Source of the DNA: Cycas panzhihuaensis | Lineage: Eukaryota > Cycadophyta | Reading direction: 5' to 3' | DNA: 64,000 nt | NCBI GenBank assembly: GCA_023213395.1 | Contig: CM041465.1 | Coordinates: forward strand, 110,119,741-110,183,740 | Shown here: positions 21,213-33,385 of the stretch, one piece after another | Numbering within the stretch: position 1 is the first letter of the stretch | How the letters are laid out: each line of letters begins with the position of its first letter | Translations under genes and position numbers: made by a program | The notes under the pieces: generated by a model | Told to the model about the DNA's origin: nothing | Database searches by the model: none | The model's input: only the letters and a program-made list of their open reading frames with translations

Positions 21213-22150
21213 GTTATGGGTGACAATGGAGGGGTTAATTCCCTTCATGTCAGCATAATCCCATGCAAACACGTCTCAAAACTCCTGGAACAGAAGGGGG
21301 TACTCCCTTATCTCATCAGAAGAACACTCCAACCTGACCTTAAAGACCTTGTCAGGGGCCAAGACTATATCTTGGGTTGCCCCCATACACATGGTATTAC
21401 CCTCCTCGAAATGGAGAGAGGTAAGGTCAACAAGAGGAGGTGGAATAGGAGATGGGATTAGATCAGCAAGTGTGGATCCAATCATAAGGACCTTCTAGTG
21501 ACCAAGCTTGTGGTGACCAGAAGGCAAGTTGGGCGCAAAGCCTGCTAGGTGCTCAAGTAGGGCTTCATCATCCTCGAAGTAATCCACCCCATGGATGACC
21601 TTACTTCCAGTAGAGGAAGTACTAGAGGGAGTGGAAGCAACAGGACTGTGATGGTCATCGGGTTGCTCAACTTCCTTGTGAGACTCTAAAGGAGAGTTGA
21701 AAGGAGGCTCCTTAGAAGGAGCAAAAGGCAGTTCTTCAAAGCCATCACCTACAGGGGGTAATGAAGGAGAAGAACTGATGATGGGCGGGTTAACATAAGC
21801 GATGACATGTGACATGCAGGAGTGGCTAGCCTCACTAATGAAAGAGGTTCTAGATGGGGATCTAGAACGAGATGGGTGCGACCTACTAGTGCGGAGGAAA
21901 GAGACAGGGTGAAGACAATCCTCGTCCTCATCGTGTGACTCGTCATCACTAAACGAAGTGAGGTTCCCATAACTCCCAATGCCAATAGGGGTGAACTGCA
22001 TGAGACTAGGAGAAGAAGATGCAGGATCTTCTTCAGATGGGTTAGGTATGCCAATGTAGCAAGTCGAGGTGTGCATAAAAGGACCTCGGTTTACCGAATT
22101 AGTAGAACGAGTTTGTTTGGTGAATGGGCATTCGTGGGGAATCACTTTCA
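21213..22150 (-). pseudogene. pol: E-inv protease-RT linker
   Basis: Mostly open (21495-22151 on the minus strand, 218 residues). It is rich in Ser, Pro, Asp and Glu, with an acidic patch FSDDESHDEDED and a conserved end, IHGVDYFEDDEALLEHLAGF. No known domain is recognised; the position matches the linker of E2 and E4. Confidence 0.7.
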
Positions 22151-22610
22151 TCTACCCGTCATGGACAAATTTAAGTTGTCCCCAAAGAGTCAAGCACACG
22201 GCTCCTGTTTGGTCGAGCCATGGATGACCTAGAAGGAGGTTGTAGTCAACGTCAATGTCGAGGACTACAACATCAGCAAGAACAGTCTTGCCCTTAAGGG
22301 TGAGCAGAATCGTGACAGATCCCAAGGGGGTCTTCTCGCTACCATCATAACCTTGGCATTGCCATGGAATGGGTTCCAAGGTGGAAATACCAAGCTCTTG
22401 CATGACACACAAGGGCATGGCATTAACAGAAGAATCGTTGTCAACAATAGTCCTTCAAAGGGTACAATCGGGTGTATCGATAGTGATAGTGAATGGGAAG
22501 TTCCACTGACGTTCCCTTTCACCAGCGAGAGGAAGGTCCTTAGGATCAAATGAAATAATGGGTCCATAACTTTGGGTAACACCCAAAGCGTGGACAGGCA
22601 CATCATTCGA
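22151..22610 (-). pseudogene. pol: E-inv aspartic protease
   Basis: The active-site region reads T-I-V-D-N-D-S-S-V-N, so the catalytic Asp is kept (complement of 22450-22452) but the following Gly of D-N-G-S-S is Asp. The second half is clear: SVTILLTLKGKTVLADVVVL, DVDYNLLLGHPWLDQTGAV and a TGA-type end at 22151. Open from 22418 to 22152; an earlier stop is seen near 22460. Confidence 0.8.
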
Positions 22611-25243
22611 CCCTTAAGCTTCCAAGAGGAGGGCCCACTCCTTGGGACAACTCCTCAAAACGTCCGTCAAGGACATTCCTGCAGCAATAGTATGAAGCTC
22701 GTCCACGATGGAGAAGGGCTTATCCTTCACGGTAGGCTAGGTAAGTGCCCTTCAGAAATCGTAATGACCTGGGCGTACAGGAATAGCCTTGGGGAAGAGA
22801 GGTATTTCTGGAGGAAGGTTCTCTAAAAGAGGGTCAGAAGGAGTAGAAGAAGAAGCTCCCGCTGCTTCCTTAGTAGCCTGAGACTGCATAAAGGCATAGG
22901 AAGGAGTTGCCTCAAGCAACTGGATCACCTTCTTCCCCTTATTCTGGGGCTACGAGGGTGATGGGGTATGATGGCTAGGGGAACAAGAGGAAGAGGACGA
23001 GTCCCAGGCACCCTTCCCTTTGCCGCGGGAAGGACGGGAATTAGGCGATCTTCCTCGATTCCGGTTATTCTTGGTTTGGGTGTTGCAATCATGTTCCCCA
23101 TGTTTAGGGAATGGATCCTTGTGAATTGGTTAGTCCAAATTAGGCCTTGAGGCCCGTCTACGAGAAGAGTCGCATCGAGGGGCATCCTTAAGATGTTGGG
23201 CCCTATAACGTAAATCATCGTGAAAGCACTCCCCATGAATGGAGCACCACTTCTTCTCAAGCAGAGGATCTGACCTTCTCGCTTGAGAGGACTGGGCGTT
23301 TCCGTTCCTGGGGAGAGGAGCTTGAGTTGTTTATTGGATGTAGGAGATGAAGGAGCCTGAAGCTTGAGCTCCTTCATTGTACGCTGGAATGAGAGTATGG
23401 CAGATGTGAGGGGGTCTAAGGTCCTCTCAGTCGGATGAGAGGAAGACCGGGTAGGTTGTGAAGGTTTGGTATCTTTGGTTGAAGGCAGTGCCTCATGTTG
23501 CTGTGAGGGCTTAAGAGGTTTTTTGAGACCGGCTTGGATCTCAATAGCCTCCAACGCTAAACACTTGGTGATCGCGGAGTCACATGTGGTCGCCCCTATT
23601 TTAAGGACTTCCACATGCACTTCGGGATGAAGTGCATTGACGAAGAGATCTCGCTTCAACTCCTCGAGCAATGTTGTCTTAGTGGAGTGAAGTAAGTCAT
23701 GGAATCGCCACACAAAGTCACGATTCATTTCATCATGACCTTGTTTAAGTGAAAGGAGTGACTTCATTTCGCTCTCGAATGGATGGGCTACATCAAAATA
23801 GTTGATGAACTCATCCACCAATTGCTGGAATGAATAGATGGAGTGGGCAGGGAGACAGTAAAACCACTTAAGGGCGTCACCCTACAAGGATCATAGGAAC
23901 AACTTTATTAGAATGTGGTTGTAGGCCCAGTAATCAATGCATTCCATAGAAAAGCTACGCACATGCTCCGTCGGGTCCTACAACGAAGTTCCGTCGAATC
24001 TAGGAACTTCGGGAGGATGAGGCGGCAGATTGGTTCTTAACGCCTCAATGGATAGAGGTTTTGATCTAAAGTCCATAAAGGGACGTGCCCTTGCCTAGAC
24101 CATAGGGTCAACAAATGACGTAGTGGGTAATGAACAAGGAGCAGATAAGGGTGGCATACCCATCCCTCCTTGAGGAAACGTCCCCTACTGGGAAAGGACT
24201 TGGGGATAAGTGCCTTGAAAGGGAGTCGGGTTCCCTTATGAAGGCACGACAAAAGGAATTGCTCTAGATGATGGAAAAGATGGATGCAGAACCAAGTTTT
24301 GCCCATATGGGCCACCCATAGGTGGGGTGACCCCATATGGGTGTAGCAGATCTACTCCATAAGCTGGGAGATGGCTTCCTCTACCCTGCCCCTAAGGTTG
24401 AGAAGTATACCCTGGGGGAATGTAGAAGGAAGCACCAACGTGTTGGTTTTGAGGGTGTGTGGGAGCGGGTCCCACATGACTAATAGCCGAAAGGTTAGTA
24501 GGACCGACAAGCCTACTAGGAAAGGTATGTGCCACATTAGGGGATGGCACATTAGTTTGGCTAGGGACGTGTATGCTAACCTTCAACTGGGGGAAAGACA
24601 TACAATGGGAAGATCCCGAAACACTAAGACCTCAGTGAGAAACGGAAGGCACGACATGTACCCCCACTACAGGAATAGGAAAGGAGCAGGACACATGCGT
24701 AGGCATAAAGGGATTGGTCATCACCGGAAGAGCAGATGAGGATGAAGCATGTAGGGGAGGAGCGAAAGAAGAAGAGGCTCCTGTACGCAGAGCATCCTCA
24801 AACCATCCAAGACGCAGTTGGAAGCATGCCATGTGGCAACACTCGTTAAGAGCTTCAACTACGTCAACAGGAGGGGTTCCTACATACTCATAAGAGGTAG
24901 TTGGGACCTCAAACGAAGTAGATCTCTCAGGACGCTCCTCATAAGAGTCACTGATTGAGTGGTAAGTCTCAAGAGGAATGGATCCTTCTACCACATGAGT
25001 AGAGGGATGGATGTTGAGCGAGTGATGTTGGTCACTCGGGTTGTAAAGGGGGTCATCACCCTCCTGAGTGGACCTTGGAATAGAGGAAGGGAAAACATGG
25101 GTTTCCAAAGTTGAGGTGTGGTAGGCCCAATCAGAAGAGTATCCCTCCATAGTCAAATCAGAATCTGACAAAGGAAGAGGGCGATACTTGGGGTCTTCTA
25201 ACAATGGAGGTAGACCACACAAGCAACAAGAAAAGCATCGCAT
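22611..25243 (-). pseudogene. gag: E-inv gag and gag-protease junction (partly open)
   Basis: It starts at ATG 25243 with CGA retained as codon 2 and is open for 203 residues, with the acidic, Ser/Thr/Tyr-rich N-terminus. After stops in the middle part, the capsid core is open from 23821 (VDEFINYFDVAHPFESEMKS, LKQGHDEMNRDF, CLALEAIEIQAGLKKPLKPS). A frameshift near 23300 moves the Cys/His cluster WCSIHGECFHDD, a likely degenerate zinc knuckle, out of that frame. About 22611-22850 is the conserved but unnamed junction to protease. Confidence 0.85.
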
Positions 25244-25395
25244 GTAAGGTCAGCCAACAATGTTAGGAAAAGGAAAGGGCAGTAAAGGCACATGCATTGG
25301 GGGCTGCCCAACGAAGAGATTAAAGTAGGAAAAGGACCACGAAAAAGGTAGCAAAACCAACGGAAGAGAGCAGAAACTAGCTCCCTTACTGGTAG

Positions 25396-25413
25396 TCCCT
25401 AGTATGGTCGTTA
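25396..25413 (-). other. E-inv primer-binding site (mutated)
   Basis: On the minus strand TAACGACCATACTAGGGA begins one base after the 5' LTR. It corresponds to TGGCGACCATACTGGGGA in the consensus, with G-to-A changes. Confidence 0.7.
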
Positions 25414-25414
25414 G

Positions 25415-28111
25415 TGGACGCGCGTCTACGGGATAGCTACCTAACTAAGTAGGAATGGTAAGAGCAGTCGATAATGTGATAGGGGAAAGACCTACAAGTA
25501 GGGCAAGTACTACGCAAAGCGCCCCGTGTGCCAGAGCGCGAGTTCGGGACTTGCAAATGGAATATAGCTACCAAAGAGTGATCCCCCCACTTTGAACGAG
25601 AGGTAAGGAGGCGTAGGGTTAACCTCGGTTGACCTAAGGGAAGGATCCCCCCACCCTTGGATGGCTGGAAGGGGAAGGAGAGAAACCTTCGAGGGTTTCC
25701 CTAGAGCAACAGGAAACAAGGAAGGATAGGCAAGCAGGTGGCCTATGGATGGGGTCACCTTAGTTATCCAGCTAAGCGGGGAACCAAGAGAACATAAGAG
25801 AGATAACCCAAGGAAATGGGTCAAGGTATGCCTAAGCAAACTAACTGAATAAACAAATAATAAGGAGAGAGGAAAGTTTGCATGGCAGGAGGAGGGAAAA
25901 GGTGCGAAGAGAGGTTTCCTAAAACCTTTTCCTTCAGCAAAAGAAGATGCAAGCAATAAAGTAAATAAAGTATGAACCAAAGCAAGGTTGATTTCCTTTC
26001 TATTTCCAATGAGCTAATTACTACTATGTAAAGGAAACTCAAAAGGAAAGGGTGACAAAGTAGAGTGAGAGTGTATACCCAGAACGGAAGCATGTCGTAA
26101 TGGAGACGCTCCCAGGAGGCACTCAAAACTACTCCACAAGGCATGGCAGTCGTGAGGAGTCACGGCGAGTCAGAATGAGGGGCTCCCTTACCTTCCCCAG
26201 AAAAATACTAAAGTACCAAACAAAGGAAAGAAAGGGACCAAATACTAGTAATAAATGAAATATGAAAACATAATATGAATGGAAGCACTTACCGGTAAAG
26301 GAAGAAAGGGAGAAAGGTCCTTTACGCTTTCCGAATGCCTGCAAGTAAATGATAACCTCTCCCCTTTCTGGAGAAAGGGTGCTAACATACAATGGAAGAG
26401 ATCCTAGTAGTACATGTATATATACAAAGCAAATATAAACTTAAATACATGTATGTTAGTATCAACATAATGATAATAATATATAAAGGAGGACAACCAA
26501 AGTAAATGGAAAGTAACCGGTAAGCCTCGGAGTGGCCCACCTCCTGCAAAGAACAACCCCAACCTCCTCCAAAAACCACGAGGCAGTGAGGGTAAGGCTA
26601 AGAAAGATGGTTGGAAATAGTAGCAAGAGTGTTGAAAAGAGCCAAAGAGAACCTACATCAAGCCGAGATGCTATGAAGAGCAAACTGGGTTGCCAGGAAA
26701 GGAGTTGGGCAAAGGGCAAGTAATTGGGACTTATATGAGTTGCCCGGATCGAAGCACAAGCCCTCAAACCAGCACTACAACATATGATAGCACTGATTTC
26801 AGTGACTAAGGAAGGCCCAACAGACCCCTGTTTGAGTGCTAAGGACAGCACAGGGCAAGAGGGAAGGTTTGGGGGGGCAAAAGTAGCTTGAGGAGCGTGG
26901 AAGGTGGTACAGAATCCACCCAGCTCTCTCCCAAACCCTATGCAACCCCTCTTTACCATTGCCTTGAGCAACAAATGTAGGCAAGGAGGCATCAATGACA
27001 GGAGTAAACAACCCAATACAAAGGGAAAAACAACCTTCAAAAACCCAAGTAAGAGGACAAGCAAAATAGAGCATCAATTGAATAAGAAAATAGCTCAAAC
27101 TAATGAATACCTGAGAAGAGGTGGGGAGGATCTTGCATCAGTTAAGGGCTGCTAAGGAGAGGCTGAGTAATCAGCCCAGAAACTGTGGAATGGTAGGTTT
27201 GGAACCCTGCTAATAGAGTTGGAGGAAGAACACCTGCACTTAGAACGTTTGATGGCTACCTGGGTAAGAATCCGCTGAGATCTCTCCTAAGGGACCCTCT
27301 CCAAGGCATGTGAAGGGCTAGGAAGATGTCCTAGCCATACAAAGGAGAGTTGGGTGCTGGAGGGGAGGTGCAAGTCCTGTAGCAGTAGTAGAGCAGCAGA
27401 GAATAGCAGAGCACAGGGTGGTTTCCATGAGAAGCAATCCAAAAAATGAAAAAAAGATCCCAAAAATGAGTCAAAGAGGACTTAAGTACCCAGCCCAAAC
27501 CCTAAAGCGAGCGATTAGGGCGCAGTTGGAGGCGAGTTAAGTCATGAGACACGTGTCAGTTTCGTAATAAATGTGAAATTACCATGGTAGTTTTTAAAAA
27601 ATAAATTTGAACAGTCATCTACCGCATAAAATCGTAGTCTTTGTAAAATTCACGGTATTCACTGGAGGTAAAAGCGTGGGCGGCCCGGTCGAGACTGTGA
27701 GCCAATGACAAAAAAAGCTAATGGGGGGCTGAGACATCTACCTGAGGGTAAACAAGCCAACAAAGGAGTCCAAAAGAGCAAAAATAGGATTCAAACGATG
27801 TGGCAAGTCAACCAAACAATGACGGGTCATCACACAGGCAGAGGTGGCACAAGCCAAGTGGATCCTGGAGCAAGAAGGGCAGAATGTGGGAAGTGGAACG
27901 ACCACCGGGGTGCCACACTTGCTAGGAGTGTGCCCTCGCTATAGTCATCATAGGCTAAATAAGTGTAGATGAAGACAAAATCATCTACAAGGTTACAACA
28001 TGCAAAAATGTAAGCAAACACTCACCAAAAGAAAGTGATGACAGGGTGAGAAGCATACCTGCACTTACTTGAGTTAGTGATTCCGTATCCATTCCCGGAA
28101 GCCAGGAAACA
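25415..28111 (-). repeat. E-inv 5' LTR
   Basis: 2697 bp, matching 11313-14026. Ends TGGACGCG...GGAAACA in plus-strand view. The TATA-like box is at 27481-27488, complement TACTTAAG. On the minus strand a donor-like CAAGTAAGT lies near the LTR start, at the place of CAG/GTAAGT in the other LTRs. Several ORFs inside are repeated in the other LTR and read as chance. Confidence 0.95.
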
Positions 28112-28116
28112 GTTTC
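28112..28116 (+). repeat. Target-site duplication of E-inv, right copy
   Basis: GTTTC, identical to 11308-11312, immediately followed by the continuation of the E2 RT reading. Confidence 0.9.
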
Positions 28117-28890
28117 CTTGTGTCAAAGCAAGGAATCCAAATCGACCCTGATAAAGTCAAGGCCATCCTTGATATGCCACCTCCTAAAACCTAATGACAG
28201 ATTAAGTCATTTTTAGGTAGGCTTGGTTTCCTCAGGTATTTTTTGGTAAACTTCACCATAAATACCAAACTGCTTACTAACCTATTAAAGAAGGGGGGTC
28301 TATTTGTTTGGTCTTCCAAGGCCCAATAAGTCTTTGAAGAACTTAAAGAAGCCCTCACTTCTACCTCGACATTAGCACTGCCTCTCTTTGATAGGCTATT
28401 CATCCTATATACCTTAGCAACCGATGAATCTCTCAGTGCCATGTTGGCCCAAGAGGATGATTCAGGAGTCGAGAGGGTTATTTACTTCATCAGTCACACC
28501 CTCATGGCTAGTGAACTCAACTACTACCCCACAGAGAAGGAATGCCTCTCCTTAGTATATGCAACCAAGAAGTTCAGACATTACTTACTTAGGAATACTA
28601 CTCAAGTGATCATTTAATCTGATCCCCTGCACTATTTACGCACCTGACCTGACCTGGCAGGTAGGACTAACAAGTGGGTCATCATCCTTTAGGAGTTAGA
28701 CCTCCAAGTCATTAACAGGAACTTGAAGAAAGGGATGGTAGTGGTCGAGCAGCTCACTGGAACTCCTATCTCAAACCCTTTGGATGTTCTTGTTGATGAA
28801 TCTCTTATTGACGAGCCCATCCTAGCCATTCAGGACTCCCCTCCTCATCTGCTTGCTAATAGTGAGTGGAATAGGGACATCATGTAATAT
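28117..28890 (+). pseudogene. pol: E2 pol: RT 3' end and RNase H (continuation)
   Basis: It resumes the RT/connection region (GIQIDPDKVKAILDMPPPKT) and continues into RNase H (YTLATDESLSAMLAQEDDSG, then NYYPTEKECLSLVYATKKFR). Stops lie near 28193, 28327, 28616 and 28690. It aligns collinearly with E4 47080-47850. Confidence 0.88.
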
Positions 28891-28929
28891 CTCACTCAAC
28901 AACAGTAACACCCCAATGCTAGCGATAAA

Positions 28930-30110
28930 GTTAGGTCTTGTATCTGGTCTTCTACTAGACAGTACTTTCTTATAAGTGAGGTATTGTACAAGAGATCCTT
29001 CGACAGGATCCTTCTTCGCTGTGTCATCCCCGACGAAGCAAACCAGATACTCTATAAATGCCACAACGACATTTGCGGGGGCCACTTTGGGGGCCAATCC
29101 ATGGCCCAAAGGATCCTTTGTATGGGGTACTATTGACTATCCCTCTTTAAGGATGCCCATGCTTATGCCCTGAGATGTTGGTGATGCTAGGAGCATGCTA
29201 ACATCACCCACATGTCTTTCGAGGCTCTCCACCCTATTATATCTCCATGGCCCTTCTCCCAATGGGGGTTGGACCTCATTAGAGCCATAACCCCATCCTC
29301 TTCACTGTAGCACAAGTTTATCTTGACTACTATAGAATACTTTACTAAATGGGCAGAAGCCATTCTTTCAACTACTACTCTTGGTAAGATGATAGCCACC
29401 TTTTTCTACCAGCATTTATCTGTCGCTTCGGGGTTCTTGATGTCCTAATCATAGATAACAGAACTCATTTTTGTAACAAGGAGATGGACGAGCTTTGCGA
29501 GAAATTCCATATCTCTCATAAGACTTCCTCTCCTTACTATCCCTAGGCCAATGGCCAAGTCAAATCATTTAATAAAACTCTTATAAATATCTTAAAAAAG
29601 ATTGTCACATAATCTCAAAGAGATTGGCACCTCTAACTCCCTTCTTCCCTATGGGTGTATCGTAAGTCTATCTGCATGGCTATGGGAATGACTCCTTTCT
29701 CCCTAGTCTATGGGACAGAGGCAGTTCTCCCATTGGAAGTAGAGATTCCTTCTCTATGGTTCTCTCTCTGACGTATCGTCGATTAGAAGTCTATCCATCA
29801 GGCTTGCCTCTTAGACCTCAAGGCCTTAGATGAGAAATGCTTGCATGCCTACCAAGCTAATCTCGCCTCTAAGACTAGGGCATGAAGGACCTATGATAAA
29901 AACCTTTGTTCCCATCCTTTACATCCTGAGGACCATGTCCTCAAATTGGAATATCTCCACAATCACCTAACCAAATTCAAACCTAAGTGGGTTGGCCCTT
30001 TTTTCGTCCTCAAGAGTCTTGGGAATGGTGCTTATCAGATCACCACCCTAGAGGGTCTTGAATTTGAGAAGGCTATTAATGGAAAAATCCTGAAAGAATT
30101 TTATGCGTGA
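28930..30110 (+). pseudogene. pol: E2 pol: integrase (Lys at third catalytic position)
   Basis: Zinc region (KCHNDICGGHFGGQ), first Asp (GLDLIRAI), second Asp (IIDNRTHF), then NGQVKSFNKTL where the catalytic Glu is Lys (AAA 29562-29564). The C-terminal GPF module is at about 29970-30060 and the stop TGA at 30108-30110. Several internal stops. Confidence 0.88.
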
Positions 30111-30763
30111 CTATGTCACTCTTCTCTATGTGCTCTGAAATGAGCCTAAACTACCACCCTAGGTGTGTCTCCATTCCCCCCTAGTCATAGGTAGAATTGT
30201 GACTTATGGTGGCCCTCTTACTTCTTTTGGGTTACTCCTATGGAATCCCTTATGCCCTTTTCTCTTAGGGCCCCATCTTCCTAATTGGGTGTATGGTCCC
30301 AATTGCTCTTAAGATTGGCTATATTCCCCAACTAGGATGGCGTGTTAGAGCATCGTTACTTCCTTCCCACTAGCACTTCCTTTGTGTATCATGCCCTACC
30401 TCGTAGCCTCATATATGTCTATCACCACTGCCCATGGTGATCACGTGTGTGCCTGCTAGGAATATAGACCTACATGAAAGGAAGTGTGTATAGCACAAAC
30501 AATCCTCTATCACAAACCATATAGCAATCAATCAAAACATTATAACATATACCTCTTCGTGCATCTATGCACCCTTATACATATACATATGTACACACAT
30601 TAAAACAAATATACATCACCCATCATCATGTGTCATATCACATATATGGTATGGTACATCATCAATGGGAAGTTAGAATCCTTACATGGAGGAGTACAAT
30701 CATGTGGCAACATAGGGTGACTCCTTGGAGATCCGGTGCTTTCCCATGCCAAAACAAAAACTA
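30111..30763 (+). other. E2 spacer after integrase
   Basis: It holds no sense gene. TGAGCCTAAACTACCACCCT near 30140 is shared with all copies. The right part is AT-rich with ACATAT-type repeats (30570-30620) and leads into the 3' end of the antisense gene. Confidence 0.6.
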
Positions 30764-32689
30764 CTACATCTTATTCTCTAGTGTTGCCCTACTCCTGGGG
30801 CATCATCTTCTAGTCTATGTAATCCCTCTCTTGGGGACCACATGCCTCCTAGACTCCTTCTACATCTCTGGGAGCTCCTGGCCTCACTCGCCTTGTCCTG
30901 AGACCTCCTTGGGATCATTGCTACTGTGTGGATGTAGGTCCTACTCCTCAATGACCTCGATTCCATATGACCTACCAATTGATTGTATCATGCCTGGATA
31001 TGATCCCTCTCTCCCTCTAATCCTCGAAGTCACTCCTCCAGTATTACTATCCTAATACGACTCTCTACATCACCACCTGCTCTTCCTTGAGCCTCTAGAG
31101 CCTAGACCTGGCCTCGTAGTGCATCTCTCTCCACCCTGGTCATGTCCAACTCTCCTTGCAGTCATCCCACCCTTGCCTTATGCTCCTGGGACTCTACCAA
31201 CCACATGTCTCTGGCCCTGATTAAAGGGATGAATGCCACTGTGTGGTCCCCTATCAACCGTGGCTCCTCTCCCGCCTAGATGGGAGGTTGTTCCTCCATG
31301 TAGACCTAGGGAAACATCTCCCAAACTATTACCTTAATCAACCTCTTGATGTCCACCATTTCTACAAATCCAACATGCCACGTGCCAATATATATACCAA
31401 ATAAATCAAATAAAGCACAACAACTAGATATCTGGTGATCAAAAGACGATGGGAAAAGGTAGTATCTCACCTGTTAGGACTCCCATCTCCCCGAATCAGA
31501 TGATTGCCTCCTCCTTGGGTCCTCCACCCATTGTTGGTACCTCCTCCTCCTCTAGTATCACCTCTCTAACTACCTAGCTTGTCAGGGAACCTTCACCCTC
31601 TGCTGCTAGTGCTACCATCATCCAGACTGTCCCTACTATCCCCAACTTCTAGACTGGTGTCTAGGAAGCTCCACCTCTCCTTGCAGTCCCTAATGGACTC
31701 ACCTCTACTCTTGTGGCTCTTGATGGCCCTGCCTCCACTCTAGCGACCCCTGATGGACCTACCTCTCCACCTGCTACTCCCGATGGGCCGACCCCATCAC
31801 CTTCGTCACCCCCATCATCATTGTCTCCCTCAGTAGGAGAACATCTTGCTCCTCCTACCTCATCATCACTATCCCACCTCATCCCTCTATACAGATCTAT
31901 TATGTGGTCGGTCATGGTGAGGAGGTCTAGTGATGTAGCCTCGACCGAGTGCCTAATGTGTGCCTGGTCCTTGGTTTCCCTGAACTGAGTCTGCCACCTG
32001 TGGACCATAGGAGCCTATATTAAGATCGGGTGAGGCCCACCTAGTGGTGCCACTGCTCCAAAGTGGTCAAAGAGCTAGCACTACAATAATATGTTGTATG
32101 AAAGTCCTCCTCTCCCCGCCGCCTTGATGGCATCCAACTGGGCAACCAGGTTTGCCGCTATCAATGTGGTCTAATCTAATCTCTCCCTGGCCTCACATCT
32201 CCTCACTGCATCCATCCATCCACTATGTATATCATGATAATTCTATTTCCAGGATATCTGGAACATAATGCAAAGAGTAATCAATTTCCTCATGCGAGGA
32301 ATCCTAGACATGATCATGCTCTGGACTGGTATATCTCTCCTCTCCCATCAGTCCTGACCTATGAAATAGGTCACCAGCTCTCTATGTGCAGTGTCATTAC
32401 TAGGTAGTGTGCCTAGTGACGATGGTGCTCCAGATGCTGGTACTCCCAAGATCCTCCTAACGTCCCTTAGTGTAACTGAAGCATCTTCCACTTGGGGGAG
32501 ATGGAACACATTCCTTTGTCGATCCTAGTATGAGACTATATCTACTATAAGGCACTGGCCTGATGCATATTATGGCATCCAAATGGCCTTCAATAGGCCA
32601 CATCTCCCCAATACTCACTGATCTCCGTGAGTCATCATCTCAATAAAGCTAATCATGGCAACTCCTATGTTTACGTGGTTATCCACCAT
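30764..32689 (-). pseudogene. E2 antisense gene: PMD-like protein (broken)
   Basis: ATG 32689 (MVDNHVNIGVAM) aligns with the start in E4. The PMD-like signature reads CLIVDIVSYxDRQRNVFHLP and then EDASVTLRDVRRILGVP near 32430-32560 (x is a stop in place of Trp). MVHRWQTQFRETKDQAHIRH and DHIIDLYRGMRWDSDDE follow in an open stretch (32008-31661) that includes repeated GPSG units. The intron (31470-31362) and charged C-terminal part are kept. The final stop has shifted to 30764-30766, because the codon that is TAG in the other copies is AAT. Many in-frame stops. Confidence 0.68.
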
Positions 32690-32839
32690 AATAACTTTTA
32701 CAAAACCCCAAAACACAGTCAGAACCTGTCTAAATCTACCTACCAGCCCTTAGTACTGCCTCTCAATCCTCCCAGACTAAGATCCAGCTCCCCTTCAACC
32801 CATCTTTTATGTTTTTAGCCAGTCTGCCTCCACATCATG

Positions 32840-32867
32840 CTAAACTTCGTGGTACCATAGAGTTTAG
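32840..32867. promoter_or_regulatory. GGTACC-centred palindrome in the antisense leader (E2)
   Basis: CTAAACT-tcgt-GGTACC-atag-AGTTTAG, with perfect arms and an exactly central GGTACC. Counterpart of 15863-15892 in E-inv. Confidence 0.65.
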
Positions 32868-32912
32868 TGTGGGGCCTGCTGAGATTTTATCTATATCTCA
32901 ATGGCCCCACGG

Positions 32913-32938
32913 CAAAGATCGCGACACCATGATCTTTG
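32913..32938. repeat. CAAAGATC / GATCTTTG inverted repeat (E2)
   Basis: Perfect 8-base arms separated by 10 bases. The same repeat, with one altered arm base, lies at 15824-15849 and 51862-51887. Confidence 0.6.
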
Positions 32939-33377
32939 ACATGATACCAGCATCACCTCCTAGAAATAGGGGTTTCTAACCTAAAAAATAAAAAATACTT
33001 ATCCAGGTAGGCTATACTTAGGCCCACTAGGACCAGGGCTTCCTAATGCCCTGATCCCACCTCTCACTGGGTCTAATTTAGACTCTAGGAGATCACTATT
33101 TTCCCTTAAGGGGCCCAAAATTATATTGAAAATCATTAAAAAGCCATTAAGTTCAATTGATGAAATGGGTTAGGGTACGAATGATCCACTCACTAGATCT
33201 AGTCTCACTACCACCATCTTGTCTCCCTAGTCCCACTGGCTATCCACACATCCCGATCCAACGGTCGAATCTCTCACTATGTGCCTCTAAAGTTAGGAGG
33301 TGCTACGCTACATAGGGGGGAGGGCTCTGATTCATTCATGAGACCATGAAAATGAATCCCATTTTTGTTGAGTTTCC

Positions 33378-33385
33378 TTTATATA
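33378..33385 (-). promoter_or_regulatory. TATA box of the antisense gene (E2)
   Basis: On the minus strand CGCCTATATAAAGGAAA, the counterpart of 15375-15382 and 52326-52333. Confidence 0.6.

Larger units (their letters stand above)
11313..28111 (-). mobile_element. E-inv: complete 16.8-kb Tat-type retrotransposon inserted in E2
   Basis: It is complete on the minus strand: 5' LTR 25415-28111, PBS, gag, protease, RT, RNase H, integrase, antisense PMD-like gene (on the plus strand), second RNase H, polypurine tract, 3' LTR 11313-14026. A perfect GTTTC duplication flanks it. Its reading frames are less damaged than those of E1-E4 and its integrase triad and second RNase H acidic residues are intact, so it looks like the youngest complete copy. 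The two LTRs differ by scattered substitutions, mostly transitions. Confidence 0.95.
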
